This document shows positions 18,278-28,020 of a stretch of DNA of 64,000 nt, piece by piece (within the stretch, counting starts at the first letter, position 1; each line of letters begins with the position of its first letter). Under the pieces are notes generated by a model. That model was not told where the DNA came from. It saw only the letters and a program-made list of their open reading frames with translations, and made no database searches. Source of the stretch: a gamma proteobacterium HIMB55. GTDB lineage: Bacteria > Pseudomonadota > Gammaproteobacteria > Pseudomonadales > Halieaceae. Both the position numbers and the translations under genes were made by a program. The DNA is taken from assembly GCA_000227505.4 (NCBI GenBank), contig AGIF02000001.1:1508035-1572034 (forward strand), given 5' to 3'.

Positions 18278-19918
18278 TCAGCTAAACGCCTTATCACCCG
18301 CTTTGCAGACAATGGGCGTGCTCTCCGAGATCGAATAAGTACTCTCGAGAATTGTAGAGACGAAACGCCATGTTGACGTGGTTGTCTCGGGCGTGAATTC
18401 AATGTGGGTCCAGCCACGACGCGACGTATCGAGGTCGTAAAGCTCCTCACTGCTGGCTCTGAGTGATTGCTGCATCATTTCAGGTGGTGCCGGTAAATAC
18501 GCCTCCATGCCAGGACTCGTAATACCGGGCGTTCCAATCTCAACACCAATGGAATCTCCCTTTGCATCACGCATATTGAATGCCCAGCCGTTATGGGTAT
18601 CTCCAGCAAGCACCACAGGATTGCTCGCAAATTGCTTAAATACGGCGTGGATGCGCTCGCGGCACACAGGGTAGCCGTCCCATGCATCGAGATTCATGGG
18701 CAGACCGGCTTCACCAATCTGTCTCAAACCCTCTAAACGCTTGCGATAGCGCTCTGACAGCGAGCTCGTGTCGATGGCATCTTCATCAAGTACCGGCATG
18801 ATCAACTTACCCATTAACACCTGCTGACCAATGATCTGCCAGGTGGCGCCGCGATCTTTACCGGCCGCCAATTGAGATGCCAGCCAATTCTCTTGCTCTG
18901 CACCGAGAATGCTGCGGTTGGGATCCATCAACATCGTCTTAACAAAGGCCTCGGCACCGCCCGCTTTTGGAATATCTCGCTGATAAATTAGCTGCTCATC
19001 GCGGCCGTGGAGTCGCGTGTCGAGCATGATGAGATCAGCGAGATTACCGATCTGAAACTGGCGATAAATCGGTGCCTGGTCGGTTTGCGCCGCCGTTCGA
19101 ATGGGCATCCACTCGTGATACACCTTCCGAGCCATCGCTATCCGCTCGTCAAAGTCGCCCTCGCCCTCGTTGTGATTCTCCGCACCTGACTTCCAAGTGT
19201 TGTTCATCAATTCATGGTCGTCCCACACACAGATCCAAGGATGTGCGGCGTGTGCGGCCTGTAGATCTTTGTCAGAGCGGTAGGTGGCGTAGCGAGCGCG
19301 ATAGTCATCCGTGGTGAGAATTTCGTTCACGGGTTCAACAGCACGCCCCAGCGTCTCCTCAGCAATCGGATTCACATAGACGCCACGCGCGTATTCGTAG
19401 ATGTAGTCACCAAGGTGCAGAACAACGTCGACGTCGCTCTTTGCAATATCATCGTAAGCGTGGAAATAACCCTGCGGATAATTTGAACAAGACGCAACGG
19501 CCATACGAAAACGCGAAACATCTCCGGTAGGCAGTGTTTGAGTACTGCCCATAGGCGAGTAGTCACCGTTCACGATAAACCGGAAGAAGTAACGCTGACC
19601 CGCATCGAGACCGGTGACATCGACTTTTACGGTGTAATCACGATTCGAATGGGTGCCGGTAGTTCCGCTCGCTATGATCTTCTTAAACGATTTATCCGAG
19701 GAAACCTGCCAAACAATTTGATCCACTGAGTCAGCTGCGCTTTTAGGCAAGTAACGGGTCCAAAGGATGACGCGGTCAGAGAGTGGATCCCCTGAGGCAA
19801 TACCGTGAGTGAATCCATGCGACTCTGTGGACGCGAGACTAATGCGACCCGCGCTCATTGCGGTTGCACCGGCACCGATAGTCATTCCCTGTAAAACACG
19901 TCGACGGTTAATATTCAT
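18278..19918 (-). CDS. phoD: PhoD-type alkaline phosphatase/phosphodiesterase, Tat exported
   Basis: The protein of 546 residues begins with a twin-arginine signal (NRRRVLQGMTIGAGATAMSAG), as expected for a metal-loaded enzyme folded before export. An N-terminal fibronectin-like domain follows (FTHGIASGDPLSDRVILWTR), then the metallophosphoesterase core with FRMAVASCSNYPQGYF, VLHLGDYIYEY, WDDHELMNN and VLAGDTHNGWAF, which provide the metal ligands. PhoD enzymes release phosphate from phosphodiesters and monoesters in the periplasm and need calcium and iron in studied cases. Two direct repeats lie in its leader. It is convergent with the transporter operon. Confidence 0.93.
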   Translation of the reverse strand: MNINRRRVLQGMTIGAGATAMSAGRISLASTESHGFTHGIASGDPLSDRVILWTRYLPKSAADSVDQIVWQVSSDKSFKKIIASGTTGTHSNRDYTVKVDVTGLDAGQRYFFRFIVNGDYSPMGSTQTLPTGDVSRFRMAVASCSNYPQGYFHAYDDIAKSDVDVVLHLGDYIYEYARGVYVNPIAEETLGRAVEPVNEILTTDDYRARYATYRSDKDLQAAHAAHPWICVWDDHELMNNTWKSGAENHNEGEGDFDERIAMARKVYHEWMPIRTAAQTDQAPIYRQFQIGNLADLIMLDTRLHGRDEQLIYQRDIPKAGGAEAFVKTMLMDPNRSILGAEQENWLASQLAAGKDRGATWQIIGQQVLMGKLIMPVLDEDAIDTSSLSERYRKRLEGLRQIGEAGLPMNLDAWDGYPVCRERIHAVFKQFASNPVVLAGDTHNGWAFNMRDAKGDSIGVEIGTPGITSPGMEAYLPAPPEMMQQSLRASSEELYDLDTSRRGWTHIEFTPETTTSTWRFVSTILESTYSISESTPIVCKAGDKAFS

Positions 19919-19943
19919 AACTTCGCTTACCTTTCTTCACATA

Positions 19944-19974
19944 CTTCTGTTTTCAGCGGCCTTCTGTTTTCAGC
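19944..19974 (-). repeat. Two 14-base direct repeats upstream of phoD
   Basis: CTTCTGTTTTCAGC occurs at 19944-19957 and again at 19961-19974 (plus-strand reading), a 17-base period, 26-56 bases before the phoD start. It does not look like a canonical Pho box, whose repeat period is 11. Confidence 0.5.
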
Positions 19975-20120
19975 CTTCTTCTATTTTTGGCGTTCTTGAG
20001 CGTGCGTCTATATTGCTCTGAACTCATTTGAATACCGGCGTGCTGAACCTAGCTATTTTTTATTACCGGAACATTACCTGATTTTGGGGCTAGCCCAAGC
20101 CCTTGTGCGACAATAAGCGT

Positions 20121-21170
20121 ATGAACACCGAAACCATCTCAACCACAGTGTCACCTTGGCGATTCAGCACAGCCCCCTGCATGGATTGGACGGATCGTCA
20201 CTGTCGCTATTTTTGGCGATTGATGAGCCGTCATACACGGGTCTACACCGAGATGGTAACAACCGGTGCACTGATCCATGGTGACGCGGATAGACACCTG
20301 CGGTTCAATGAAGAAGAACATCCCGTTGCACTGCAACTGGGCGGCAGCTCGCCAAAAGATCTCGCTGTATCAGCGAGGATGGGGGCGGATTACGGTTACG
20401 ACGAGATCAATCTGAACTGTGGCTGCCCCTCAGATCGGGTTCAAAACGGCGCATTTGGTGCTTGTCTGATGCGCGAGGCCGAGTTGGTTCGCGACTGCGT
20501 TAGCGCAATGAACGAAGCCGTCGACATTCCTGTTACGGTCAAGCACCGACTCGGTATCGATGACGACAACAGCTACGATATTGTTCGCGACTTCGTAGGA
20601 ACCGTCGCAGAAGGTGGCAGCCAGGTGTTCATTGCACACGCGCGTAATGCGTGGCTAAAGGGCCTGTCCCCCAAAGAAAATCGTGAAGTCCCTCCGCTTA
20701 AATACGAATGGGTTTATCAGCTCAAACGCGACTTTCCAGACCTCACAATCGTGATTAACGGCGGAATCACCACCCTAGAGGAATGCCAAGCACATCTAGC
20801 GCATGTGGATGGGGTGATGCTTGGCCGCGAGCCCTATCAAAACCCATGGTTCCTCAGCGCAGTCGACGAGCTACTATTTCAGGAGACTCCAACGGGCGAT
20901 AAATCAAATACTTTGAAACAGAGCTCATCACCCTTATCTCGACGTGCAACGGCTGAGGCATTAATGCCCTACCTCGAAAAAGTCCTTTCTGAGGGTGGCA
21001 GACTCAATCACGTACTACGCCACGTATTGGGGCTGTATCAGAGACAGCCAGGCGGAAAACAATTCAGACGTATTTTGAGTGAAGGCATGCACTCGGAAGG
21101 TGCCGGCATTGAGCTGTTTGAACAGGCGATTTCACAGACCGAAGCACTGATTGAGCGGCGCCGAGCTTAG
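20121..21170 (+). CDS. dusA: tRNA-dihydrouridine synthase DusA (positions 20/20a)
   Basis: The enzyme of 349 residues uses FMN and NADPH to reduce uridines 20 and 20a in the tRNA D-loop. The N-terminal motif STAPCMDWTDRHCRYFWR and the YTEMVTTGALIHGD segment are specific for the DusA subgroup. NLNCGCPSDRVQNGAFGAC contains the catalytic Cys115. The ATG at 20121 fits the E. coli start region. The last four bases overlap the 3' end of the convergent mlaA gene. Confidence 0.95.
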   Translation: MNTETISTTVSPWRFSTAPCMDWTDRHCRYFWRLMSRHTRVYTEMVTTGALIHGDADRHLRFNEEEHPVALQLGGSSPKDLAVSARMGADYGYDEINLNCGCPSDRVQNGAFGACLMREAELVRDCVSAMNEAVDIPVTVKHRLGIDDDNSYDIVRDFVGTVAEGGSQVFIAHARNAWLKGLSPKENREVPPLKYEWVYQLKRDFPDLTIVINGGITTLEECQAHLAHVDGVMLGREPYQNPWFLSAVDELLFQETPTGDKSNTLKQSSSPLSRRATAEALMPYLEKVLSEGGRLNHVLRHVLGLYQRQPGGKQFRRILSEGMHSEGAGIELFEQAISQTEALIERRRA

Positions 21171-21922
21171 AACTCCTCGTCCCACTCCTCGTCTTCAAAG
21201 TCCGAGAAGGTATCGACGACAACGCCGTCATTCACCAGAGCCTCTCTGTTCTGCAAGTAAGCATCGCGAATGAATACGTAGCGATCCCCAGTAATGAGGT
21301 CCTCCGCGTCGAGCAGATCTGCACGGTACTCGAGTGCTCTCCAGCCCCGTGAACCCCAAGTGATCAGGTCATCATCGACCAAATAATCGTTGGCTGACAT
21401 AAAGCTGTCAGTAATGTCGCCAATGCCAGAGCGAATGGTGTACGGCCCAAGAAACGGCATCATGACATAGGGACCTTCAGGTGCCCCCCAACGGGCAAGC
21501 GTATGACCGAAGTCAGTTTTATAGCGCTCAAGCCCCATATCAGAAGCCACATCGATCGTGCCCAATAAACCCAGCGTTGTGTTCACCAATACGCGCCCCG
21601 TATTTTTTGCCGCTCTTCCTGGCCGACCTTGTAATACGGCATTGAGCGCACCGTTAACGTCGGTCAAGTTGTCGTAGGCATTCATCAATGCGCGACGAAT
21701 GGGCATAGGGACTGTATCGTCGTAAGCAACCGCGATGGGACGCAAAATCGCCGCGTCAGCCGCGTCATTAAACTCGAGGATCTCTCGGTTTATCGATTCG
21801 AAGGGATCGTCGTTAGCGTAAGCGAGGGTGGGTACGAGCAGCAAAGTAACCATCGCAGTATGTTTTGCGATCTGCTTTGTGAGTGCAGTTGTAAGCGTGT
21901 GTGTAAAAAGTAACTTGCGCAC
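21167..21922 (-). CDS. mlaA: MlaA-type outer-membrane phospholipid-trafficking protein, without a lipobox
   Basis: The protein of 251 residues matches MlaA/VacJ: DPFESINREILEFND after the signal, DNLTDVNGALNAVLQGRPG, NTTLGLLGTIDVASDMGL and MMPFLGPYTIRSGIG. MlaA sits with a porin in the outer membrane and removes misplaced phospholipids to the Mla pathway. Usual MlaA proteins are lipoproteins, but here the signal ends in VPTLAYANDD with no cysteine, so it would be cut by signal peptidase I. The acidic C-terminal tail (DFEDEEWDEEF) is also notable. The start is GTG at 21922. It is followed on its 3' side by the convergent dusA. Confidence 0.88.
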   Translation of the reverse strand: MRKLLFTHTLTTALTKQIAKHTAMVTLLLVPTLAYANDDPFESINREILEFNDAADAAILRPIAVAYDDTVPMPIRRALMNAYDNLTDVNGALNAVLQGRPGRAAKNTGRVLVNTTLGLLGTIDVASDMGLERYKTDFGHTLARWGAPEGPYVMMPFLGPYTIRSGIGDITDSFMSANDYLVDDDLITWGSRGWRALEYRADLLDAEDLITGDRYVFIRDAYLQNREALVNDGVVVDTFSDFEDEEWDEEF

Positions 21923-21972
21923 GATCTAAAGCTTCCGTTTCCGTTAGTTTACTGTACCAAAAAGTTGCCAGA

Positions 21973-24900
21973 TTAACGTGGATTATTCGTCATCCATTGC
22001 TCGACGGATTGCCACTGCTGATCCAATCGTTTGGCGGATACAGGCAGCTTAGTACCCAGCTGTTGAGCAAATAGAGACACTCTGAACTCCTCAAGCATCC
22101 ATCGGAATCTCACAGCCTCAGGAGATAAGACCTCAAGACCCGGATAATCCTTCGTGCCTTTAGCCAATCGATCGAGCTGAGGCTGCAACATCGCCATGGA
22201 TTTCTCGTCCTTACCTCCTTGAGCTGACAAACGCTCAGCACGATTCAAGAGGGCTTTTAAATAGCGCGGATAATAGGAGAGCCACTCCGTTGGCGTTTCC
22301 ACCAGCGCTTTGACGTCGAAAAGTGCTGTCATCTGCTTTTCCATGTCGTCTCGTGAAGCGACGTACTCCTTTGGCTGGTACTTCGCCAACATAGAACGGA
22401 CTTCGGCAGCCGCTTTTACTGCAAGCGTCAGATGGTTCCCCATCTCTAGGACGTGAGGCACCCAATTCGTTGTTACCTCTCGCTGAACCTTGCTGAACGC
22501 CTCAGGTGATCGAGGCAATTCAAGGCTATCAAGCAGCTGCCAAAGCCCGCCTTCGATCAATGCATCGACCAAAGGCTCGCGCTCCAATTTAGCGCCTGCA
22601 AGCGCAAGTTTTGCCGCGTTATCGACAAATAGCTGCTTTTTTAAATATTTTGCGGTTTTCAGGTCACCTTGAAGCAGTAGCCCTGCAACACCCAGTCTAT
22701 GCTGGCGATGTGCTTCGGAGGCGTAATCCAAAAGTCGCACTGATAACTGCCCCGAACCTTCCTTGATCACAGCGGGGTAGGCCATGACCTCAGTCCCTGC
22801 GGACTTCCCTCGCCACTCCTCGGGTAAGGCCTGAAAATCCCATCGCGTCACGTTGACGCGTTCAAGATTGTTCTTTGTCGTGACCACCTCAACGGGTGAC
22901 TCGCTACGAAACTCAGCAACAAGCTTTGCAAGTTCCCTGCCCTCGGCCAGCAATTTCCGTCGATCGTCTACGACGCGAATATTCATTTGATAGTAGGGCT
23001 CAATCACCACCTGCGCCCAATCGCCTGAGGATACGGACACGCCTCTGAGGTTTTTTAACTCGCGCGACAACGCCTGAGCCAAGGGCTCATCACCTGCGTT
23101 CAATCGCTCCAGCAAGGCGTCGGCCACATCCGGCGCAGGCACCAACTGCTTTCTAAGGCTCTTGGGTAGGCCTTTGATCATCGCAATCAACTTCTCCCGC
23201 AGGAGGCCAGGGACCAGCCACTCAAACCGATAACGGGGAGCGCGATTCATCAGAGCTCTGGGAATCGTAACCGTTACACCATCGCGGTTGCCGCCTGGCT
23301 CAAATTGATAGCTGAGCTCAAAGCTAACCTCACCCACCTTCAGCGCTTTTGGAAACTGATCTTCAACCTCACTGCCCGGATCGCGCGTCAGCACCTGCTC
23401 ACGCCGCATTTTGAGGATTTGCTGCGCACCTGCGTCACGACGCAGCCACTTATCGAGCGCGACACCGCTGGCGCAGTCAGGTGGCATACGCTCGTCGTAA
23501 AAACGGAACATCGACTCCTCGTCGACAAGCAGATCGCGACGACGCGTTCGTGACTCAAGCTCCATCACGTCACTGACAAGCTTGAGGTTGTGCTTCAAAA
23601 ACTCTGGAGGCTGACGGAAATTCCCTGACACTAATCCATCGCGAATCATGACTTCCCGCGAAGTTTTTTGGTCGATCCCGGCGAAATGAACGCGCTGCCC
23701 GTCGCTAATTGTTAAGCCAAACAAGGAGACACGTTCCTTGGCCATCACGCGTCCGGATCGCGCATTCCAAGCCGGCTCGTAGTGATGACGTTTCAACAGT
23801 TCTGGGTTTGTTTCGAGTAACCAACCCGGCTCAATAGCAGCACACTGCCGCAGGAAAACCTGTGAGGTTTCCACCAACTCTGCGGCAACCAACCACTTGG
23901 GTGGTTTTTTGTATTGGCCCGAGGCCGGAAAAACCTGCGCTTTTCGATTTCGCGTAGCATTGAACTTTCGCCCCTCGTCTTGTTGCGCGATGTTACCCAA
24001 CAGCCCAGTGAGGAGTGCTCGATGGATCGCCTCGTACTTATCGTCAGCGGCTTGCGCCGGCGTGACACGAAACTTCATTTGCCGGCAAGAAAGGACTAGC
24101 TGGTGGTGAACCTCGCGCCACTCCCGAATGCGCAGATAGGACAGAAACTCACGCTCGCAGAGCTTACGCAGCTGATTCTGACTCAGCGTCTGCCGCTGCT
24201 CTTCAACGTACTGCCAAAGGTTTACCCATGCGACGAAGTCAGATTTGGCGTTATTGAACCTCGCGTGCTGCTGATCGGCTTGCGCGCGTTTTTCCTGAGG
24301 TCGTTCCCGAGGGTCTTGTACCGACAAAGCACTCACAATTACCAGCGCCTCGTTCAGACAATCACGACTGGCGGCGTCTAAAAGAATCCGGCCGAGCTTT
24401 GGGTCCACGGGAAGCTTAGCCATTGCCCTACCTAGGTGTGTCAGTTTGGCATCGGTATCAACCGCCCCTAGTTCAGTGAGCAATCGGAAACCATCGCGGA
24501 CCATTTTAGATTCGGGTGGGTCGACGAAGGGGAATTGTCTGACATCGCCCAAACCCAGCTCCAGCATCCGCAAGATAACCGAGGCAAGATTGGTTCGCAG
24601 AATTTCTGCGTCCGTAAACTCGGGGCGCGAAAGAAAATCTTGTTCGGAATAAAGGCGGAAGCAGACACCTTCGGCAACCCGACCACATCGGCCTTTACGC
24701 TGATTCGCACTCGCTTGGGAGATGGGTTCGATGGGTAATCGTTGAAGCCCCGAGCGATGACTGTAGCGGCTGACACGAGCGTCGCCCGGATCAATCACAT
24801 AACGGATACCGGGAACCGTTAAGGAGGTCTCAGCGACGTTAGTTGCGAGCACGACTCGCATCCCCGAGCCGGAGCGATTGAAGACGCGGTTTTGCTCCGC

Positions 24901-25719
24901 GTTGCTCAAGCGCGCGTACAGCGGAAGCACTTGAATCCGGTCGCGACCGCGCAGCGCCTTGGCGAGATCTCGTATTTGCCGCTCGCCAGGGCAAAATACG
25001 AGCACGTCACCACGCGGACCGTATTTTTGAGCTTCGATCTCATCGATGAGCTCAGACACCTGCCTTTGAACCCCGCGGTCACGATCTTCAACCGCGTCTA
25101 GGTAATGAACCTCAACCGGATACGTCCGCCCAGAAACCTCGATAATGGGCGCGTCGTTAAAGTGCTTACTAAAACGCTCAACATCAATCGTCGCCGAAGT
25201 GATGATGACTTTGAGATCGGGGCGTTTAGGCAGTAGGCGTTTTAGGTAACCGAGAATAAAGTCGATATTGAGGCTGCGCTCGTGAGCCTCATCGATAATG
25301 AGGGTGTCGTAAGCCTTGAGCTGACGGTCTTTTGTGAGTTCTGTGAGCAAAATACCGTCGGTCATTACCTTGACCGCGGTTTGATCCGACACTTGATCGT
25401 TAAAGCGGACCTGATACCCAACAAGACCGCCGACATCCGTTCGGAGCTCTTCTGCGATTCGACTCGACACAGCCCGCGCAGCGATTCTCCGCGGCTGAGT
25501 GTGCCCAATGCGCTTTTCGCGGCCGCGACCCAGTTCGAGACACATCTTGGGGAGCTGTGTTGTCTTACCCGATCCCGTTTCACCGGCGACAACAACCACT
25601 TGGTGCTCAGCAATTGCGCGCATGATCTCGTCTTTGCGCGCAACAACCGGCAGTTGTTCTGGATAGGGAATGTGTTGAGGAACTAGCCGCTCGATACGGC
25701 CCTCATGGCTTTTACTCAC
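21973..25719 (-). CDS. hrpA: ATP-dependent RNA helicase HrpA
   Basis: The protein of 1248 residues is a DEAH-box RNA helicase close in size to E. coli HrpA (1300). Walker A GETGSGKTTQLPK lies near residue 45, DEAH near 142, and the helicase C-terminal motifs include VVLATNVAETSLTVPGI and QRKGRCGR. The long C-terminal part contains the HrpA-specific DUF3418-type region. In E. coli HrpA helps rescue stalled, collided ribosomes. The start is GTG at 25719 after GAGGAGC. It lies 50 bases upstream of mlaA on the same strand. Confidence 0.95.
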   Translation of the reverse strand: MSKSHEGRIERLVPQHIPYPEQLPVVARKDEIMRAIAEHQVVVVAGETGSGKTTQLPKMCLELGRGREKRIGHTQPRRIAARAVSSRIAEELRTDVGGLVGYQVRFNDQVSDQTAVKVMTDGILLTELTKDRQLKAYDTLIIDEAHERSLNIDFILGYLKRLLPKRPDLKVIITSATIDVERFSKHFNDAPIIEVSGRTYPVEVHYLDAVEDRDRGVQRQVSELIDEIEAQKYGPRGDVLVFCPGERQIRDLAKALRGRDRIQVLPLYARLSNAEQNRVFNRSGSGMRVVLATNVAETSLTVPGIRYVIDPGDARVSRYSHRSGLQRLPIEPISQASANQRKGRCGRVAEGVCFRLYSEQDFLSRPEFTDAEILRTNLASVILRMLELGLGDVRQFPFVDPPESKMVRDGFRLLTELGAVDTDAKLTHLGRAMAKLPVDPKLGRILLDAASRDCLNEALVIVSALSVQDPRERPQEKRAQADQQHARFNNAKSDFVAWVNLWQYVEEQRQTLSQNQLRKLCEREFLSYLRIREWREVHHQLVLSCRQMKFRVTPAQAADDKYEAIHRALLTGLLGNIAQQDEGRKFNATRNRKAQVFPASGQYKKPPKWLVAAELVETSQVFLRQCAAIEPGWLLETNPELLKRHHYEPAWNARSGRVMAKERVSLFGLTISDGQRVHFAGIDQKTSREVMIRDGLVSGNFRQPPEFLKHNLKLVSDVMELESRTRRRDLLVDEESMFRFYDERMPPDCASGVALDKWLRRDAGAQQILKMRREQVLTRDPGSEVEDQFPKALKVGEVSFELSYQFEPGGNRDGVTVTIPRALMNRAPRYRFEWLVPGLLREKLIAMIKGLPKSLRKQLVPAPDVADALLERLNAGDEPLAQALSRELKNLRGVSVSSGDWAQVVIEPYYQMNIRVVDDRRKLLAEGRELAKLVAEFRSESPVEVVTTKNNLERVNVTRWDFQALPEEWRGKSAGTEVMAYPAVIKEGSGQLSVRLLDYASEAHRQHRLGVAGLLLQGDLKTAKYLKKQLFVDNAAKLALAGAKLEREPLVDALIEGGLWQLLDSLELPRSPEAFSKVQREVTTNWVPHVLEMGNHLTLAVKAAAEVRSMLAKYQPKEYVASRDDMEKQMTALFDVKALVETPTEWLSYYPRYLKALLNRAERLSAQGGKDEKSMAMLQPQLDRLAKGTKDYPGLEVLSPEAVRFRWMLEEFRVSLFAQQLGTKLPVSAKRLDQQWQSVEQWMTNNPR

Positions 25720-25754
25720 TCGCTCCTCAACTCACATACAACGTCTACAATTTC

Positions 25755-27440
25755 CTAGCCGCGAGCTGCCTCGTCGCGAAGCTCGCGTCTGAGGATCTTA
25801 CCGACATTGGTTTTGGGTAGATCATCTTTAAAGACAATGGATTTTGGCACTTTGTAGGCAGTCACTTGCTCGCGCATGTAGGCAATGACAGCCTCTTCTG
25901 TGAGCTCAGGATCAGATTTCACAACATACATGCGAATACCCTCACCTGTGGCTTCTGATGCAAAACCCACAGCCGCGCACTCAAGAACACCCGGGTGCTT
26001 GGCACACACGTCTTCCAGTTCGTTAGGGTACACATTGAAGCCGGAGACAATGATCATGTCTTTAATGCGGTCCACGATCTTCACGTAGCCGTCTTGTTGG
26101 ATAACCGCAACATCACCCGTCGCGAACCAACCATCGTCGTCGAGGACCTCTGCCGTCGCCTCGGGACGCTGCCAATAGCCCTGCATCACCTGAGGACCTT
26201 TAATGCAAAGCTCACCCGCCTCGTCAAAGCCAAGCGTCTCACCTGACTCGCTCACGGTCTTCACGTAAGTCTGGGGAACAGGAATACCAATGGTGCCCAA
26301 CTGCCGGCCGTTACCGGGATTGCTCGTTGCCGTGGGTGATGTTTCGGTCAGGCCGTAGCCTTCGTACACGTTACAACCCGTCACCTCAGCCCAACGCTCC
26401 GCGGCTGCTTGTGTCAGCGCCATACCGCCAGACATTGTGAGTTGCAGGTTCTTGAAAGCAATATTTTGGAATCGCTCGTCATTACAGAGCGCCACAAACA
26501 AGGTATTCAAACCGCAAAACACCGTTGGCTGATACTTCTCAAAGGCGTCGACGACCGAGGGCAGGTCTCTCGGATTTGGAACAAATAAGGTATGCGCACC
26601 CTTTCGAAGCGAGTACATGGATACCGTGAACGCATAGATGTGATAAACGGGTAAGGGCTGCATAAACACAGCCCCCTCAGCCTCGATCCCGAAGGTTTCA
26701 AAGAAACCGTCTAGCTGCATAACGTTGGCCACGATATTACCGTGTGACAGCATGGCACCCTTCGCAACACCTGTGGTCCCGCCGGTGTACTGAAGCATCG
26801 CAAGGTCTGAGAGACTGACGTCGACCGGTGAAAACGCCTTTTGCGCGCCTTTTTTCAGGACATCGTTAAATTTGATGACGTTGGGCAAGCTAACCTTCGG
26901 CACCATCTTCTTGACGTGCTTGACGACAGCGTTAACCAGCCAGCGTTTGGGCGCCGGATGCAAGTCAGCGATTTCAGTGAGAATAATTCTCTCGATACCC
27001 GTTTTGTTGACAACGCGAGAGGCCGTTTCTGCAACGTTTGCTTGCACGACAAGGAGACGTGCGCCCGAATCATTGAGTTGATGCTCTAACTCGCGCTCTG
27101 TGTAGAGTGGATTGGTATTCACCACCACCATGCCGGCGCGCAACGTACCCAGACAGGCAACCAAGTACTGCATGAGATTGGGCATCTGAATAGCGACTCG
27201 GTCACCCTTAGAGAGCCCTGAATCACTTTGCAGCCAGCTTGCGAAATCAGCCGATAATTGATCGAGCTCACGATAGGAAATGCTGTGGCCCACGCTTGAG
27301 CAAGCAGGCAGGTCCGGGAAGCGCTGCATCGCGTCCTCAAACAGAGCGACAATTGATGGATAGGCTGTGACGTCTACGTCCCACTCGATATTGAGATCTT
27401 GATAGCGAGCGGCAATAGCGGCGCTTACATCTGCTTGCAT
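25755..27440 (-). CDS. fadD: Long-chain fatty acid-CoA ligase
   Basis: The enzyme of 561 residues activates imported fatty acids to acyl-CoA at the inner face of the membrane. The ATP/AMP signature YTGGTTGVAKGAML lies near residue 218, YEGYGLTETSP forms the second adenylate motif, and the FACS block WFATGDVAVIQQDGYVKIVD with DRIKDMIIVSGFNVYPNE is intact. The final KTNVGKILRREL holds the catalytic Lys. Length and order match E. coli FadD (561). It is divergent from the MaoC-type hydratase gene, 73 bases apart, which also points to acyl-CoA metabolism. Confidence 0.94.
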   Translation of the reverse strand: MQADVSAAIAARYQDLNIEWDVDVTAYPSIVALFEDAMQRFPDLPACSSVGHSISYRELDQLSADFASWLQSDSGLSKGDRVAIQMPNLMQYLVACLGTLRAGMVVVNTNPLYTERELEHQLNDSGARLLVVQANVAETASRVVNKTGIERIILTEIADLHPAPKRWLVNAVVKHVKKMVPKVSLPNVIKFNDVLKKGAQKAFSPVDVSLSDLAMLQYTGGTTGVAKGAMLSHGNIVANVMQLDGFFETFGIEAEGAVFMQPLPVYHIYAFTVSMYSLRKGAHTLFVPNPRDLPSVVDAFEKYQPTVFCGLNTLFVALCNDERFQNIAFKNLQLTMSGGMALTQAAAERWAEVTGCNVYEGYGLTETSPTATSNPGNGRQLGTIGIPVPQTYVKTVSESGETLGFDEAGELCIKGPQVMQGYWQRPEATAEVLDDDGWFATGDVAVIQQDGYVKIVDRIKDMIIVSGFNVYPNELEDVCAKHPGVLECAAVGFASEATGEGIRMYVVKSDPELTEEAVIAYMREQVTAYKVPKSIVFKDDLPKTNVGKILRRELRDEAARG

Positions 27441-27513
27441 TCGGTTAACCCCATTATTTTGGTTATGGTATTTTTAGAAAAATTTTATGTTGCCCTGACG
27501 CGAGGATCCCCCC

Positions 27514-28020
27514 ATGGAAATCACCAATATTACGTTTGATGAACTCGCGATTGGGGATGGTATCGAAGTTAGTCGCTTAGTCACAGCGCGGGATGTCGAA
27601 CTCTTTGCTGTCGTGTCAGGAGATCACAATCCACTGCACTTGGATCCAGACTACGGGGCCACGACCCAATTTGGTGAATGCATCGGGCACGGCATGCTCA
27701 TCGGGGCATTTGTGAGCGCCATGATCGGCATGGAGTTTATGGGCCCAGGCACTGTCTACTTAGGCCAAAACCTCGAGTTTCGGTCGCCCATTTTTCTCGG
27801 CGACACACTCACGCTCGCGCTTACAGTGACTGAGAAACACCCTCGAAAACCCTGGGTCACCATGGCACTGTCCGTCAAGAATCAGGACGGTAAAGAGGTG
27901 TCACGCGGTGAATCAAGAGTGATTGCACCTACAGAGAAACAGACACTGCAGGTGGTACCACCACCCTCGGTTGAATTACTCGATCACGACTCGCCGCGCT
28001 TAGATGGCGCGATGAACTGA
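27514..28020 (+). CDS. MaoC-like (R)-specific enoyl-CoA hydratase
   Basis: The product of 168 residues is a single hot-dog domain. The hydratase 2 motif VVSGDHNPLHLDPDYG gives the catalytic Asp and His, followed by GECIGHGMLIGAFVSAMIG. Such PhaJ/MaoC enzymes hydrate trans-2-enoyl-CoA to (R)-3-hydroxyacyl-CoA and link beta-oxidation to storage polymer or other acyl pathways. The divergent fadD neighbour supports an acyl-CoA role. The exact chain length preference is unknown. The 3' end overlaps the next, convergent gene by 37 bases. Confidence 0.85.
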   Translation: MEITNITFDELAIGDGIEVSRLVTARDVELFAVVSGDHNPLHLDPDYGATTQFGECIGHGMLIGAFVSAMIGMEFMGPGTVYLGQNLEFRSPIFLGDTLTLALTVTEKHPRKPWVTMALSVKNQDGKEVSRGESRVIAPTEKQTLQVVPPPSVELLDHDSPRLDGAMN

